Shown here piece after piece: positions 51,295 to 60,552 of a DNA stretch of 64,000 bases (the stretch's first letter is position 1; each line of letters opens with the position of its first letter). Source of the stretch: Bacillota bacterium (GTDB taxonomy: Bacteria > Bacillota > Clostridia > Oscillospirales > Acutalibacteraceae); NCBI GenBank assembly GCA_023416955.1, contig JAEZGM010000009.1:1-64000 (forward strand), in the 5' to 3' direction. The notes under the pieces were generated by a model. It was given only the letters and a program-made list of their open reading frames with translations, did no database searches and was not told the origin of the DNA. The position numbers were made by a program, and so were the translations under genes.

Positions 51295-52482
51295 ATGGAT
51301 TATGTTTTTTCCGACCGTGTGCTTACCTTGAAACCGTCGGCGATCCGTGAAATATTTAAATATGCTTCCGACCCGAGCGTCATTTCGCTTTCCGCCGGGA
51401 ACCCCGCACCGGAGGCCTTTCCCGCGAAAGAGCTTGCTGAAATTTCCGCCAATCTGATGGCGGAGCACCCAGTTGACGCACTGCAGTACAGTATTACGGA
51501 GGGGTACGCTCCTCTGCGCGACCGGATGACGCAGTACATGAAGACGGCGCACAACATCGGCCGCCCGTTCGACCAGCTGCTGATTACCAGCGGCGCACAG
51601 CAGGTAATGGATTTGGCGGCGAAATCTCTGTGCAACGAAGGTGACGTAGTACTATGCGAAGCCCCGAGCTTCATCGGCGCGCTGAACACGTTCCGCTCCT
51701 ACAAAGCGCGGCTGCGCGGCATTCCGATGGAATCGGACGGCATGGACATGGCAGAGCTGGAAAAAGCGCTGCGGGAAGAAGCCAATGTACGGTTTATTTA
51801 TACGATTCCGAATTTCCAGAATCCCTCCGGCATCACCATGAGCATGGAAAAGCGCCGTCAGCTTTATGCGCTTGCGAAGAAATACGGCGTACTGATTCTG
51901 GAGGACAATCCGTACGGCGACCTGCGGTTCGAGGGCGAGCACATTGAGGCAATCAAATCCTTTGACGAGGACGGTATTGTCATTTACGCGGGCAGCTTCT
52001 CAAAAGTAATTTCACCCGGTATGCGCGTGGGCTACGCAATTGCGCCCCAGCCGATCATTCAGAAAATGGTCGTGTGCAAGCAGGGCAGCGATGTGCACAC
52101 AAATATTTGGGCACAGATGGTCTGCAGTGAGTTCCTCAAGCGCTACGATTTTGACGCGCATCTGGAAAAGCTGCGCGGGATTTACCGCAAAAAATCTTCC
52201 GTCGCAATTGACGCGATACACGCATATTTCCCCTCCGAGGTAACGTATAATCCGATTCAGGGCGGCCTGTTCCTGTGGTGCAACTTGCCTGACGGTGCGG
52301 ATATGCCTGATTTCTGTAAGCAGGCGGTACTGCGCAAGGTTTGCGTCGTTCCCGGAAACGCGTTTCTGACCGATGAATCCGCTCCGTGCCAGTCATTCCG
52401 CATCAATTTTTCCACCCCGACGGACGAACAACTGGTACGGGGAATTCAAATCCTCGGCGATCTGGCAAAAGAGTTATTCTAA
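51295..52482 (+). CDS. PLP-dependent aminotransferase (class I, MocR/LysN type)
   Basis: The 395-residue enzyme has the fold-type I motifs: LSAGNPAPEAFP, LQYSITEGYAPLRDRM, NFQNPSGITMS, EDNPYGDLRF and YAGSFSKVISPGMRVGY with the PLP Lys near residue 237. The SITEGYAPLR and final-third pattern fit the branch with 2-aminoadipate or branched/aromatic aminotransferases. No GntR DNA-binding domain is present. GGAGG stands 9 bases before the ATG at 51295; an earlier ATG lies 0-1 bases from it. Substrate is not fixed by the sequence. Co-transcription with trpS 95 bases later is possible. Confidence 0.88.
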   Translation: MDYVFSDRVLTLKPSAIREIFKYASDPSVISLSAGNPAPEAFPAKELAEISANLMAEHPVDALQYSITEGYAPLRDRMTQYMKTAHNIGRPFDQLLITSGAQQVMDLAAKSLCNEGDVVLCEAPSFIGALNTFRSYKARLRGIPMESDGMDMAELEKALREEANVRFIYTIPNFQNPSGITMSMEKRRQLYALAKKYGVLILEDNPYGDLRFEGEHIEAIKSFDEDGIVIYAGSFSKVISPGMRVGYAIAPQPIIQKMVVCKQGSDVHTNIWAQMVCSEFLKRYDFDAHLEKLRGIYRKKSSVAIDAIHAYFPSEVTYNPIQGGLFLWCNLPDGADMPDFCKQAVLRKVCVVPGNAFLTDESAPCQSFRINFSTPTDEQLVRGIQILGDLAKELF

Positions 52483-52577
52483 GCCGAACAGGATTTCTAT
52501 TTTTCAGATAAAATAATCATACAATAAATCGGGTCTTGTTTAAATAAATAAGGCCTGGTATCGGGAGGCATTTTACT

Positions 52578-53594
52578 ATGGAACCGGAAAATACAGAACG
52601 CAGGAAAGTCATTTTCAGCGCGATTCAGCCCAGCGGCGTCATTACGCTTGGCAATTACCTTGGCGCGCTGAAAAACTGGATTGCTTTGCAGGACGATTAC
52701 GACTGCATTTTTGCACTGGCCGACCTGCACACCATCACCGTGCGGCAGAATCCCGCCGATTTTCGCCGCAATACGCTGGAGGCTTACGCGCTTCTTCTCG
52801 CGTGCGGAATAGACCCGGAAAAAAGCCCGTTCTTTATTCAGAGCCATGTCAGCACCCACGCCCAGCTTGCGTGGATTCTGAACTGCTACACCCAGTTTGG
52901 GGAACTGCAGCGCATGACCCAGTTCAAGGATAAATCCGCGGCGCACGCCGATAATGTGAATGCCGGTCTGTTTACCTACCCCAGCCTGATGGCGGCGGAC
53001 ATTCTGCTGTACCAGGCAGACATGGTTCCCGTCGGCGCGGACCAGAAGCAGCATCTGGAGCTGACCCGCAATATTGCGGAGCGCTTCAACGCCGCCTACA
53101 GCCCGACCTTTACCGTGCCGGAGCCTTACATTTCCAAGCAGGGCGCGCGCGTCATGTCTTTGCAGGATCCGATGAAAAAAATGAGCAAGTCGGACAGCAA
53201 CGTCAACGCCTTTGTTACCATTCTGGATAAACCGGATGACATTATGCGTAAGTTCAAGCGCGCGGTCACCGACAGTGATGCGTGTGTGCGCCGTGGTGAA
53301 GGCAAGGACGGCGTCAACAACCTGATGGAAATCTACTCCTGTGTCACCGGCCTGACCGATGAACAGATTAAGAAAGAGTTCGAGGGCAAAGGCTACGGCG
53401 ATTTCAAGGTAGCAGTCGGCGAAGCGGTTATTGAACATCTGCGCCCGATTCAGGAGCGTTACGCGGAGTATATTGGCAATAAAGACTACATGGAAAAGCT
53501 CTATACGGAAAGCGCGCAGAAAGCGCAGACAATCTCCGTACGCACCTTAAATAAGGTAATGAAGAAAGTCGGATTCATTCCAAAATCATTCTGA
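52578..53594 (+). CDS. trpS: Tryptophanyl-tRNA synthetase
   Basis: Charges tRNA-Trp. The 338-residue enzyme has AIQPSGVITLGNYLGAL (HIGH-like motif, residues about 16-30), DLHTITV, the specificity stretch FTYPSLMAADILLYQAD, VGADQKQHLELTRN and KKMSKSD near residue 200. It is the normal bacterial length. A TCGGGAGG site precedes the ATG. No T-box leader is present in the 95 bases before it. A terminator follows. Confidence 0.96.
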   Translation: MEPENTERRKVIFSAIQPSGVITLGNYLGALKNWIALQDDYDCIFALADLHTITVRQNPADFRRNTLEAYALLLACGIDPEKSPFFIQSHVSTHAQLAWILNCYTQFGELQRMTQFKDKSAAHADNVNAGLFTYPSLMAADILLYQADMVPVGADQKQHLELTRNIAERFNAAYSPTFTVPEPYISKQGARVMSLQDPMKKMSKSDSNVNAFVTILDKPDDIMRKFKRAVTDSDACVRRGEGKDGVNNLMEIYSCVTGLTDEQIKKEFEGKGYGDFKVAVGEAVIEHLRPIQERYAEYIGNKDYMEKLYTESAQKAQTISVRTLNKVMKKVGFIPKSF

Positions 53595-53599
53595 TACAA

Positions 53600-53647
53600 A
53601 GTGTGTGTCGCAAAAATGATGTAATTTATTTTGCGGTACACTCTTTT
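53600..53647 (+). terminator. Terminator of trpS
   Basis: 53600-53615 pairs with 53629-53642 over about 13 positions with small bulges, then CTTTTTT follows. The gap 53648-53868 shows no gene; a stretch near 53676-53731 resembles 48569-48622. Confidence 0.75.
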
Positions 53648-53868
53648 TTCATGTGACAGGTCGATAGCATTAAAATATTTTTCCGTTTTGGAGCGGTTAG
53701 AACGATAAAATCCCCTCCGCACCCCCCGAGTATCCCCAAGGGGATATTGGGTGAGAATGGCTTTGTGGCTTTCATGGACGGAGGGACGGAAACTTTAAAA
53801 TTGAAGTTTTGTTGTAAAAAAGTAAGTGCTGTTGCCCTGTTTCATATAAGAATTTTGCGGAGGTTAAA

Positions 53869-54741
53869 ATGCGTACAGAACAGGAAATGTTCCATTTAAT
53901 ATTGAGTATCGCGGATAATGATGAAAGAATCCTTGCAGTCTATATGAACGGCTCACGAACAAATTCCAATGCGGTAAAAGATATTTTTCAGGATTACGAT
54001 ATCGTATACGTCGTGAAAGAGACGAAGCCGTTTCGTGAACAGAAAAACTGGATTGACCGGTTCGGGGAACGACTGTATATGCAGTACCCTGAGGAAAGTT
54101 CCTACTTTGAAAGTGATGTAGAAAATTGCTATGGCTGGCTGATGCAGTTTGCTGACGGAAACCGTATGGATTTGCATGTATGCACGCCGGCGTATGCGCT
54201 TAAAGACATCGAACAGGACAGGCTCTGTAAAATATTGCTTGATAAAGAGAAATGCCTGCCCAACATACCGGAAGCAACAGATCAGGATCACTGGGTAAAA
54301 AAGCCGACAGAAAAACAGTTTCTTGACACCTGCAATGAATACTGGTGGTGCCTGAACAACATTGCAAAGGGATTATGGCGGAAAGAAATTCCGTACGTGA
54401 TGGATATGCTGAATGATTGTGTCCGACCGCAGCTGATTCGTTTACTGGAATGGAAAATCGGATTCGGAACGGATTTTTCCGTCAGTGTTGGAAAATCCGG
54501 GAAATACATGTACCGCTGGCTGAAAGGTGACCTGTGGACTGCATTTCTGAAAACATACCCCCGCGGAACCGTACAGGATATTTGGGACTCTGTTTTCTTG
54601 ATGTGCACGCTGTTCAACGAAATCGCCGGGGAACTGTCTTCAGCAATGCGAATCACATATAACCAAACCGAAGCAAATAACAGTTTAGAGTTTTTAAAGG
54701 ACGTGTATGTGCTGCCCAAAGACGCGAAAGAAATCTATTGA
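53869..54741 (+). CDS. Aminoglycoside 6-adenylyltransferase
   Basis: Transfers AMP from ATP to the 6-position of streptomycin-type aminoglycosides. The 290-residue protein is full length for the ANT(6) family: AVYMNGSRTNSNA with the nucleotidyltransferase G-S motif near residue 28, FQDYDIVYVV with the metal Asp pair, NRMDLHV, and the C-terminal helical part with DTCNEYWWCLNNIAKGLWR and WKIGFGTDFSVSVGKSGKY. A GGAGG site precedes the ATG. It lies between trpS and the FtsA-like gene with terminators on both sides and no transposon or integron remains, so it may be resident. Activity and gene number cannot be told from the sequence. Confidence 0.9.
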   Translation: MRTEQEMFHLILSIADNDERILAVYMNGSRTNSNAVKDIFQDYDIVYVVKETKPFREQKNWIDRFGERLYMQYPEESSYFESDVENCYGWLMQFADGNRMDLHVCTPAYALKDIEQDRLCKILLDKEKCLPNIPEATDQDHWVKKPTEKQFLDTCNEYWWCLNNIAKGLWRKEIPYVMDMLNDCVRPQLIRLLEWKIGFGTDFSVSVGKSGKYMYRWLKGDLWTAFLKTYPRGTVQDIWDSVFLMCTLFNEIAGELSSAMRITYNQTEANNSLEFLKDVYVLPKDAKEIY

Positions 54742-54774
54742 TTCTAGCGCTTAAGTCTTATAGCCAGATTCAAA

Positions 54775-54826
54775 AAGAAGGTGTTGCAAAATGAATTTTC
54801 ATTCATTTTGCAACACCTTCTTTTTT
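54775..54826 (+). terminator. Terminator, long perfect hairpin
   Basis: A 22-base perfect stem (54775-54796 with 54801-54822) with a TTTC loop and a T run. It can also serve the leftward FtsA-like gene. It is a relative of the hairpin at 42301. Confidence 0.9.
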
Positions 54827-54867
54827 CTGGGTTCGTATCTTTATATATTGTGCAGGAACACTTTTTA

Positions 54868-56949
54868 TTATTTGCTTTCCCAATGAATATCAATTTCATC
54901 GCCGTCCTCCAGCTTTTGGAGGTACGCGGCGTCTTTTCCGTTAATCTGAATGACAATCTTCCGCCCTTCCGGCTTGGTAAGGTCAATATCGACAAGGTTC
55001 AGCATATCGACAAGATGATACGGCGAATCGCCTTCCTTGGGTTGCAGCGCCAGCTCTCTATGATTCAGCGTAACGCAAAGCCCACCCGCATGAACTTCCT
55101 GCGGCACCCCGGATTCTTCGGAAATCACAGGGCTTTCCTGTAGCTGCGGCACTGAATCAGCAAGCGGTTCCGGCTCTGTTTCGGCAAGGGTAATCCTGTC
55201 CCCAGCGGCCAGCGCGGCGTCTGTTTCCGCCGGATTTCCGTTGATTTCATAAATATCCGTTTCATCGGCATGACAGCAGCGGAGCAGATCGCCGAGCGTC
55301 AGTATCTGCACATACTCGACACGGTCATGATGTTTCAGCTTATAATCCGGCGGAGCGGGAATTCCGTTTACGGTCGCCTGTGTCCCGATTTCATACTCCG
55401 TTCCCAGAAACGTGACTTTGCCCGGGTCGGCAAACGGAACCGCCTCGTAAAGGGAAGGCTCTGCGTTGCTGCCCGGCACGGCGGGTTCAAAGAAAATCTC
55501 GTCCCCCGCGCTGATCAGCGAAGAAACCGCCGCGTCATGTCCATTAATCTGTATCTTGGCAAGCACCGGCATACCGCCGCGGAAAATACGGTTTTCCCCA
55601 TTCACTTCCACCAATACGCTTTTACCGGAACGGCTCATCAGCTGATTGTAGCTGTACCCGTTCATCATCAGCACATCGAGCACGGTCAGCTTATTGCTGC
55701 GGAACAGCTTTGCTTTGCCGCCGTTCAACGTAATGGAAAAGCTGTCGTTAATCAGGTTGAGCGCCGCGGAAATTGCAATACCAAGCGGCGTGGCGTACTC
55801 CGGCCCGGTTACATCGAATTCCGGTGAATCCACCCGTAGCATGAAGTTGTTACCGCCGACCGCAACGCGGTTTTGGGGAAGGTTCAGGCATTCCGCCACG
55901 CAGCCACACATTCCGGGGAGCTTGCTTCCCCCACCGACCAGAAAAACGGCAGAGGGCGCCGCTCCGTTCGCTTCCAGAATATTTTCACTGATCTCGTTGC
56001 ACAGCGCGCGGATATCCGGTTCCAGCTCGGCACGCAGCTGCACGGCGGACACCGACTGCTCAAAACCGAGGATGTCCTGAAACGTCGTGGTTTCTTCCGT
56101 ATCCAGCTTGTGTTTCAGGGCTTCCGCAGCAGAAAATTCGACAAGATATTTTTTCATGATCGCTTCGGTGATCTCATCCCCCGCGACGGTGGCCATGGTA
56201 TAGGCAACCACGCTGCCATCCCGTGATACGGCAATATCCGACGTACCGGCGCCGATGTCCACCAGCGCGAGGTTTAAGAGGCGCAGCTTTTCCGGAATCG
56301 CCGCGTTCATGGCGGCGATCGGCTCCAAAGTCAGGCTGGCAACGTCCAACCCGATTTTATGCATGGTCGTGTAAAGACTGTCAACGACCTCACGCGGCAG
56401 GAACGTGGCGATCACATCGACCGCGACGGATTTCCCGTGGTGGTCAAGCAGCGTGGAAATCGGGTAGTCGTCCAACCGATATTCCATTACCGAATAACCG
56501 ACGAGGTAAAACACATGCTCCGAACCGGCACTCGGCTCAAATTCCCGTTCGGCAGCTTCAATCGCGCCCGCTTCGAGCCGGCACACTAAATCCTGTGTGA
56601 GCGTTTCGCTTTCCTTCAGCTCCATTTCAAAAGAGGCCTTCTGTGTACGCAGCGCGCGTCCGGCGGCGGCCACGCATACATTTTTCAGCTCACAGTCCAG
56701 ACGGCGCTCAAGCCGCTCTTTTACGCGGCGCGCCACACGGCTGACCTGTTCAATATCCTCAATCTGCCCGTCGATCATCGCACGTTTTTCATGCTCTTCC
56801 GTTTCGACCGCTACAATGCGGAGCCTGTCGCCCTCCGGCAGACCGACAATGCCGATTACGCTTCGCGTACCGATATCTAGTGCGAAAACATAGTCAGCCG
56901 TTCCCTGTTTCGGCCTGTGTACTTTCTTCATCCGTTGTTTTTCGCTCAT
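54868..56949 (-). CDS. FtsA-like actin-family protein with a long C-terminal extension
   Basis: The first 400 residues form an FtsA/PilM-type actin ATPase: FALDIGTRSVIGIVG (phosphate 1), a 1C-like region with AAAGRALRTQKASFEMEL, NLALVDIGAGTSDIAV (phosphate 2) and FLVGGGSKLPGM (adenosine site). The remaining 290 residues, absent in FtsA itself, look like three beta-rich repeats, each built around VEVNG, INGHDA/INGNPA/INGKDA and an AGDEI/AGDRI/DGDEI ending, resembling beta-grasp domains. It is a clostridial FtsA paralogue, not the division FtsA, since no ftsQ or ftsZ is adjacent. GGAGG stands 8 bases before the ATG. A membrane-linked or surface-assembly role is possible but unproven. Confidence 0.85.
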   Translation of the reverse strand: MSEKQRMKKVHRPKQGTADYVFALDIGTRSVIGIVGLPEGDRLRIVAVETEEHEKRAMIDGQIEDIEQVSRVARRVKERLERRLDCELKNVCVAAAGRALRTQKASFEMELKESETLTQDLVCRLEAGAIEAAEREFEPSAGSEHVFYLVGYSVMEYRLDDYPISTLLDHHGKSVAVDVIATFLPREVVDSLYTTMHKIGLDVASLTLEPIAAMNAAIPEKLRLLNLALVDIGAGTSDIAVSRDGSVVAYTMATVAGDEITEAIMKKYLVEFSAAEALKHKLDTEETTTFQDILGFEQSVSAVQLRAELEPDIRALCNEISENILEANGAAPSAVFLVGGGSKLPGMCGCVAECLNLPQNRVAVGGNNFMLRVDSPEFDVTGPEYATPLGIAISAALNLINDSFSITLNGGKAKLFRSNKLTVLDVLMMNGYSYNQLMSRSGKSVLVEVNGENRIFRGGMPVLAKIQINGHDAAVSSLISAGDEIFFEPAVPGSNAEPSLYEAVPFADPGKVTFLGTEYEIGTQATVNGIPAPPDYKLKHHDRVEYVQILTLGDLLRCCHADETDIYEINGNPAETDAALAAGDRITLAETEPEPLADSVPQLQESPVISEESGVPQEVHAGGLCVTLNHRELALQPKEGDSPYHLVDMLNLVDIDLTKPEGRKIVIQINGKDAAYLQKLEDGDEIDIHWESK

Positions 56950-57055
56950 AACCCGCGCCTCCGATCGGCAGAAAGAAATGAAACATCCATACTTTCGCCA
57001 TTATGTGCTTAATTTTACTATATTTCGGTAAAAAATGCAATGAAGAACCATTTTT

Positions 57056-57124
57056 GTGACCGGGCGACAACCGAAAGTACGGGCCGCCCGGCCTGAGGGC
57101 AAAGCTTTATCATATATAAATCTA
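57056..57124 (-). repeat. Dispersed repeat, copy 2 (inverted partner at 48627)
   Basis: The reverse complement matches 48627-48695 with only scattered changes and one missing G. It lies between the FtsA-like gene and the terminator of the efflux operon. Confidence 0.7.
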
Positions 57125-57156
57125 AAAAAATGACCATCAATAAGATAATAAAACAA

Positions 57157-57182
57157 AGAGCCATCCTAAACAGGACGGCTCT
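57157..57182 (-). terminator. Terminator of the efflux operon
   Basis: AGAGCC-TCCT (57157-57167) pairs with AGGA-GGCTCT (57172-57182) with one mismatch; leftward TTTGTTTTATT follows, 20 bases after the permease stop. Confidence 0.75.
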
Positions 57183-57201
57183 AAGATTACTTCATATTCA
57201 A

Positions 57202-58473
57202 TTACTCGTATCTGAGCGCTTCAATCGGGTCCAGCTTCGCCGCCTTGTTGGCGGGGTAATACCCAAAGAACACGCCGATGGCCATGGAGAAGCCCACGCT
57301 GATGAAAATAACCGGCAGCGAGATGGTCAGTGTCGCGCCAAGCAGCTTTACACCGACGGCGGCCAGCGCAATGCCAAACACAATTCCGATAATACCGCCG
57401 ATCACACAGATGATGATGGACTCCACGATAAACTGCATGCGGATAAACCCGCTGCGCGCGCCAAGCGCCTTTCTTGTACCGATTTCCCTTGTGCGCTCCG
57501 TAACGGACACAAGCATGATGTTCATCACGCCGATACCGCCGACCAAAAGCGCGATCGCGGCAATCGCGGCGATCGCAATGGAAACCGTGCTCAGCATGGA
57601 AGTCGCCGAAGAGAGCATACTCTCCATATTAATGACGCTGCACTTGTAATTTTCATTGTTCGCATAAAGAGCATCGAAATATTTTTTTGCTGTCTTGGTA
57701 AACGCCCCAGTATCTGTCGTGGGTTTTGTTTTAATAATGAAACTCTGAAAATTCTGGTTGTCGGCGTTTTCCTTTGCAATCGTTACGGGAATGTAGAGCG
57801 AGGTGCTGACGTCTTTGTCGGAGGTTGTTCCTCCCATCGCCGCCATTGTTGACTGCTCGTACTTGTATACACCGATAATCAGATAGGTATTTACGTCGTC
57901 GTCCCCGTAAACATTGATTTCCTGCCCCAGCGGGCTCGTTTTGCCTTTGAACATGTTGGCGACCAGTTTGTCGGAAACCACGGCGACTTTCCGTGTCTGA
58001 TCCACATCGCGGTCATTCAGAAAACGCCCGCTGACCAGCTTGATGTCATTGGCCGAACGGTACCCTGAGCTGACGCCGGTGATGCTCACGTTGGCGTACA
58101 GCCGGCCGTCCTTCACCTTGCCGGCTCCGGCAGTCTCACTCAAAGAAATATCCGCGATGTCATTGGAATATTTCTGTTTGAATGCATTGATAGAGTCCAT
58201 TGAAACCAGGTCACGGTCATCAATCTTATTACTGCCCGTACTCCGAAACATCATCGTATTATCGGAATCGCGCTGAGCCACGCTTACAATGATGTTGTTC
58301 GCCCCCATGGAGGACATCGTGTCGTTCACGCTTGCCGTCAGTGCGTTGCCAATGGAAACAATGGCGATAACGGAGCCGATGCCGATGATGATGCCCAGCA
58401 TGGTCAGCAAGGCACGTACTTTATTGGATTTCAAACCCGCAACCGCAAGCGATATGTTTTCCCTTAAGAACAT
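57202..58473 (-). CDS. MacB-type ABC transporter permease
   Basis: The 423-residue protein has the MacB layout: one N-terminal membrane helix in SNKVRALLTMLGIIIGIGSV, a large extracellular MacB_PCD domain (about 45-280) and three C-terminal helices in the FtsX domain, with MNIMLVSVTERTREIGTRKA and PANKAAKLDPIEALRYE at the end. Transporters of this class work as mechanotransmitters, exporting peptides, antibiotics or lipids. The ATG overlaps the end of the ATPase gene by 10 bases, so translation is coupled. It is the last gene of a four-gene operon. Confidence 0.93.
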   Translation of the reverse strand: MFLRENISLAVAGLKSNKVRALLTMLGIIIGIGSVIAIVSIGNALTASVNDTMSSMGANNIIVSVAQRDSDNTMMFRSTGSNKIDDRDLVSMDSINAFKQKYSNDIADISLSETAGAGKVKDGRLYANVSITGVSSGYRSANDIKLVSGRFLNDRDVDQTRKVAVVSDKLVANMFKGKTSPLGQEINVYGDDDVNTYLIIGVYKYEQSTMAAMGGTTSDKDVSTSLYIPVTIAKENADNQNFQSFIIKTKPTTDTGAFTKTAKKYFDALYANNENYKCSVINMESMLSSATSMLSTVSIAIAAIAAIALLVGGIGVMNIMLVSVTERTREIGTRKALGARSGFIRMQFIVESIIICVIGGIIGIVFGIALAAVGVKLLGATLTISLPVIFISVGFSMAIGVFFGYYPANKAAKLDPIEALRYE

Positions 58474-59183
58474 GATTCCGCCGCCTTTCCCCGACCCGGT
58501 TCGTCGGAAATGACGCTTCCGTCACGAATGGTAACAATCCGGTCGGTTTCCTCGGCAAGCTCCTGATTGTGCGTAATCAGGACAATGGTTTTGCCGTCTT
58601 CCCGGTGCACCTTATGAAATAAATCCATGACCATGCGTCCGGTGGAAGAGTCCAGCGCGCCGGTCGGTTCGTCCGCCAGAATCATGGCCGGGTCGTTTGC
58701 CAGCGCGCGGGCAATGGCCACACGCTGCTTTTGCCCGCCGGAAAGCTCGTTTGGCAAATGTTCCATCCGGTCCCCCATGCCGACCAGCTCCAAAAGCTCT
58801 TTGGCGCGGCGGGAACGCGTGCGGGAATCCACTCCCGCATACAGCATCGGCAGCTCCACATTTTTCAGTGCGCTGCTGCGCGGTATTAAGTTGAAGGTCT
58901 GGAACACGAAGCCTATCTTTTTATTACGTACGTCTGACATTTCATTGTCCGTCATCTGTGAAACAGAAATCCCATCCAGCCGGTATTCGCCGGCGGTCGG
59001 GCGGTCAAGCACACCGATAATATTCATCAGCGTGCTTTTACCGGAGCCCGAAGCACCGACGACGGAAACAAAATCACCTTCATTTACGTTCAGGTCAATT
59101 CCTTTGATAATATGCAGTTCGTTAGGCGTGCCGATATAAAAGTTTTTGATGATATTCTGCATATCAATAATGGTTTTGCTCAT
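58464..59183 (-). CDS. MacB/LolD-type ABC transporter ATPase
   Basis: ATPase of 239 residues with Walker A GASGSGKSTLMN near residue 45, FVFQTFNLIPRSSALKNV in the Q loop, the signature LSGGQKQRVAIARAL, Walker B MILADEPTGALDS and the switch His in IVLITHNQELAEE, the standard MacB-type set. ATG at 59183 is taken because GGGTGG lies 5 bases before it; a GTG at 59192 would overlap that site. It powers the permease that overlaps its end. Confidence 0.93.
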   Translation of the reverse strand: MSKTIIDMQNIIKNFYIGTPNELHIIKGIDLNVNEGDFVSVVGASGSGKSTLMNIIGVLDRPTAGEYRLDGISVSQMTDNEMSDVRNKKIGFVFQTFNLIPRSSALKNVELPMLYAGVDSRTRSRRAKELLELVGMGDRMEHLPNELSGGQKQRVAIARALANDPAMILADEPTGALDSSTGRMVMDLFHKVHREDGKTIVLITHNQELAEETDRIVTIRDGSVISDEPGRGKAAESCS

Positions 59184-59195
59184 ATTCGCCACCCG

Positions 59196-60536
59196 TTACA
59201 GCTTCAGCAGCGAGCCGTCGGAAATATTTTCCGGATTGCTGACAATCTGGACGCCGTCGCTGATTCCGTCACCGGAAATTTCAATTGAAATATCGTTTTC
59301 CAGTCCTGTCTGCACCGGAATCGCCTTCGCTTTATAGGCATCCCCGCTCTTCACCGCCGCCAGCACATAGGCGCTGCCGTCATCCTTATGCAGTACCGCG
59401 TCGTAAGGCACCGCGTAAATATCGGATTTTTCGCTCAGCACAATATTCATACGCGCTTTCATACCGATTTTCAGGCTTGGATTTGAGGAGTCAACCTTCA
59501 CTTCCGCCGCAAACGTTACGTTGTTGGTTCCCTGCGTTGCCGTTGTGGCGGAAGGAGAAACCCGGGTCACTTCGCCGCTCAGTTCGGTGCTGCCGGTGGC
59601 GTCCGTCTTAATGATTACTTTTTTGCCAACTGTAACCTGATCGACATCGTATTCCTTGATTTCAGTATTCACAATCAGACGATTGGTATCCTCAAGGGTA
59701 AAGAGTACGCCAGAAGCAGGCGCGCCGACTGTCGCGTTGACCACGGTCACCGTTCCGTCGACCGGCGCGGTAATTACGCTGTCCTTCAGATTCTGCTGCT
59801 GCTTTTCCAGTGAAATTTCCTGACTCTTGTCATTATATTTGGCCTGGGCAAGATCATAATTGTTTTTCAGCGTCTTCAGATTCTGCTGCGCCGCGTTTTC
59901 AGCCGACTTCTGAGTGGATACTGCTTTGCTGTATGCGTTCTGCGCCGCGGTCAGCTTGGATTGCTCCTGATTGAGCGCCATTTTCGACAATTCACCGCTG
60001 TCATACAGATACTTGTTGTAGTCATAGCTTTTTTGCTGATTGCTCAAGTCCAGCTGTGCGGAAGTAGCAGCAGCTTTCGCGTTCACGATATCGCTGTTCT
60101 GGTTGCTGTTATAAAGCTCCAGCGCGTTTTCATAATCCGATTTTGCTTTGTCCAAACTCAAACGGGCGCTCTCCTGCGCGTATTTCGTACTGTACTGCGC
60201 ACTTTGCACATCCTGAGAAAGCGAATCGGAGTCAAGCACGGCGAGCGTCTGCCCGGCTTTCACCGTATCCCCGACTTTTACCTTTACTTCTTTAACCGGT
60301 AAAGTCAGCGTCGTGTAAACATTGCTTGAATTATCGCTCTGAACAGTGCCGGAAAGACTGATGCTGTCCTGCAGACTGGTCTTTTTCAGCGCGGAAACCT
60401 GAACCTGCGGCGTAAGCTTTTCCTTTGCCGCCTCTTTTGCGCGGGAAAGAGAGACCCCGATCAGGGCAACAACCGCGGCCAGCACCACAATCAAAATTAC
60501 TTTTTTCTTGGTGATATGGAATTTGCCAGTTTTCAT
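59196..60536 (-). CDS. HlyD/MacA-type efflux adaptor protein
   Basis: The 446-residue adaptor has one N-terminal membrane helix (KKKVILIVVLAAVVALIGVS) and the usual parts in order: a biotinyl-lipoyl-like domain (VKEVKVKVGDTVKAGQTLA near residue 85), a long coiled-coil hairpin (about 110-260, rich in Gln, Lys, Ser, Ala), the second lipoyl half (VITAPVDGTVTVVNATVGAP) and a beta-barrel domain. In Gram-negative cells such adaptors bridge to TolC; in Gram-positive cells they sit on the outer face of the membrane. AACAGGAG precedes the ATG. It lies 16 bases after the TolC-like gene. Confidence 0.92.
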   Translation of the reverse strand: MKTGKFHITKKKVILIVVLAAVVALIGVSLSRAKEAAKEKLTPQVQVSALKKTSLQDSISLSGTVQSDNSSNVYTTLTLPVKEVKVKVGDTVKAGQTLAVLDSDSLSQDVQSAQYSTKYAQESARLSLDKAKSDYENALELYNSNQNSDIVNAKAAATSAQLDLSNQQKSYDYNKYLYDSGELSKMALNQEQSKLTAAQNAYSKAVSTQKSAENAAQQNLKTLKNNYDLAQAKYNDKSQEISLEKQQQNLKDSVITAPVDGTVTVVNATVGAPASGVLFTLEDTNRLIVNTEIKEYDVDQVTVGKKVIIKTDATGSTELSGEVTRVSPSATTATQGTNNVTFAAEVKVDSSNPSLKIGMKARMNIVLSEKSDIYAVPYDAVLHKDDGSAYVLAAVKSGDAYKAKAIPVQTGLENDISIEISGDGISDGVQIVSNPENISDGSLLKL

Positions 60537-60552
60537 ATGTAACTACTCCTGT

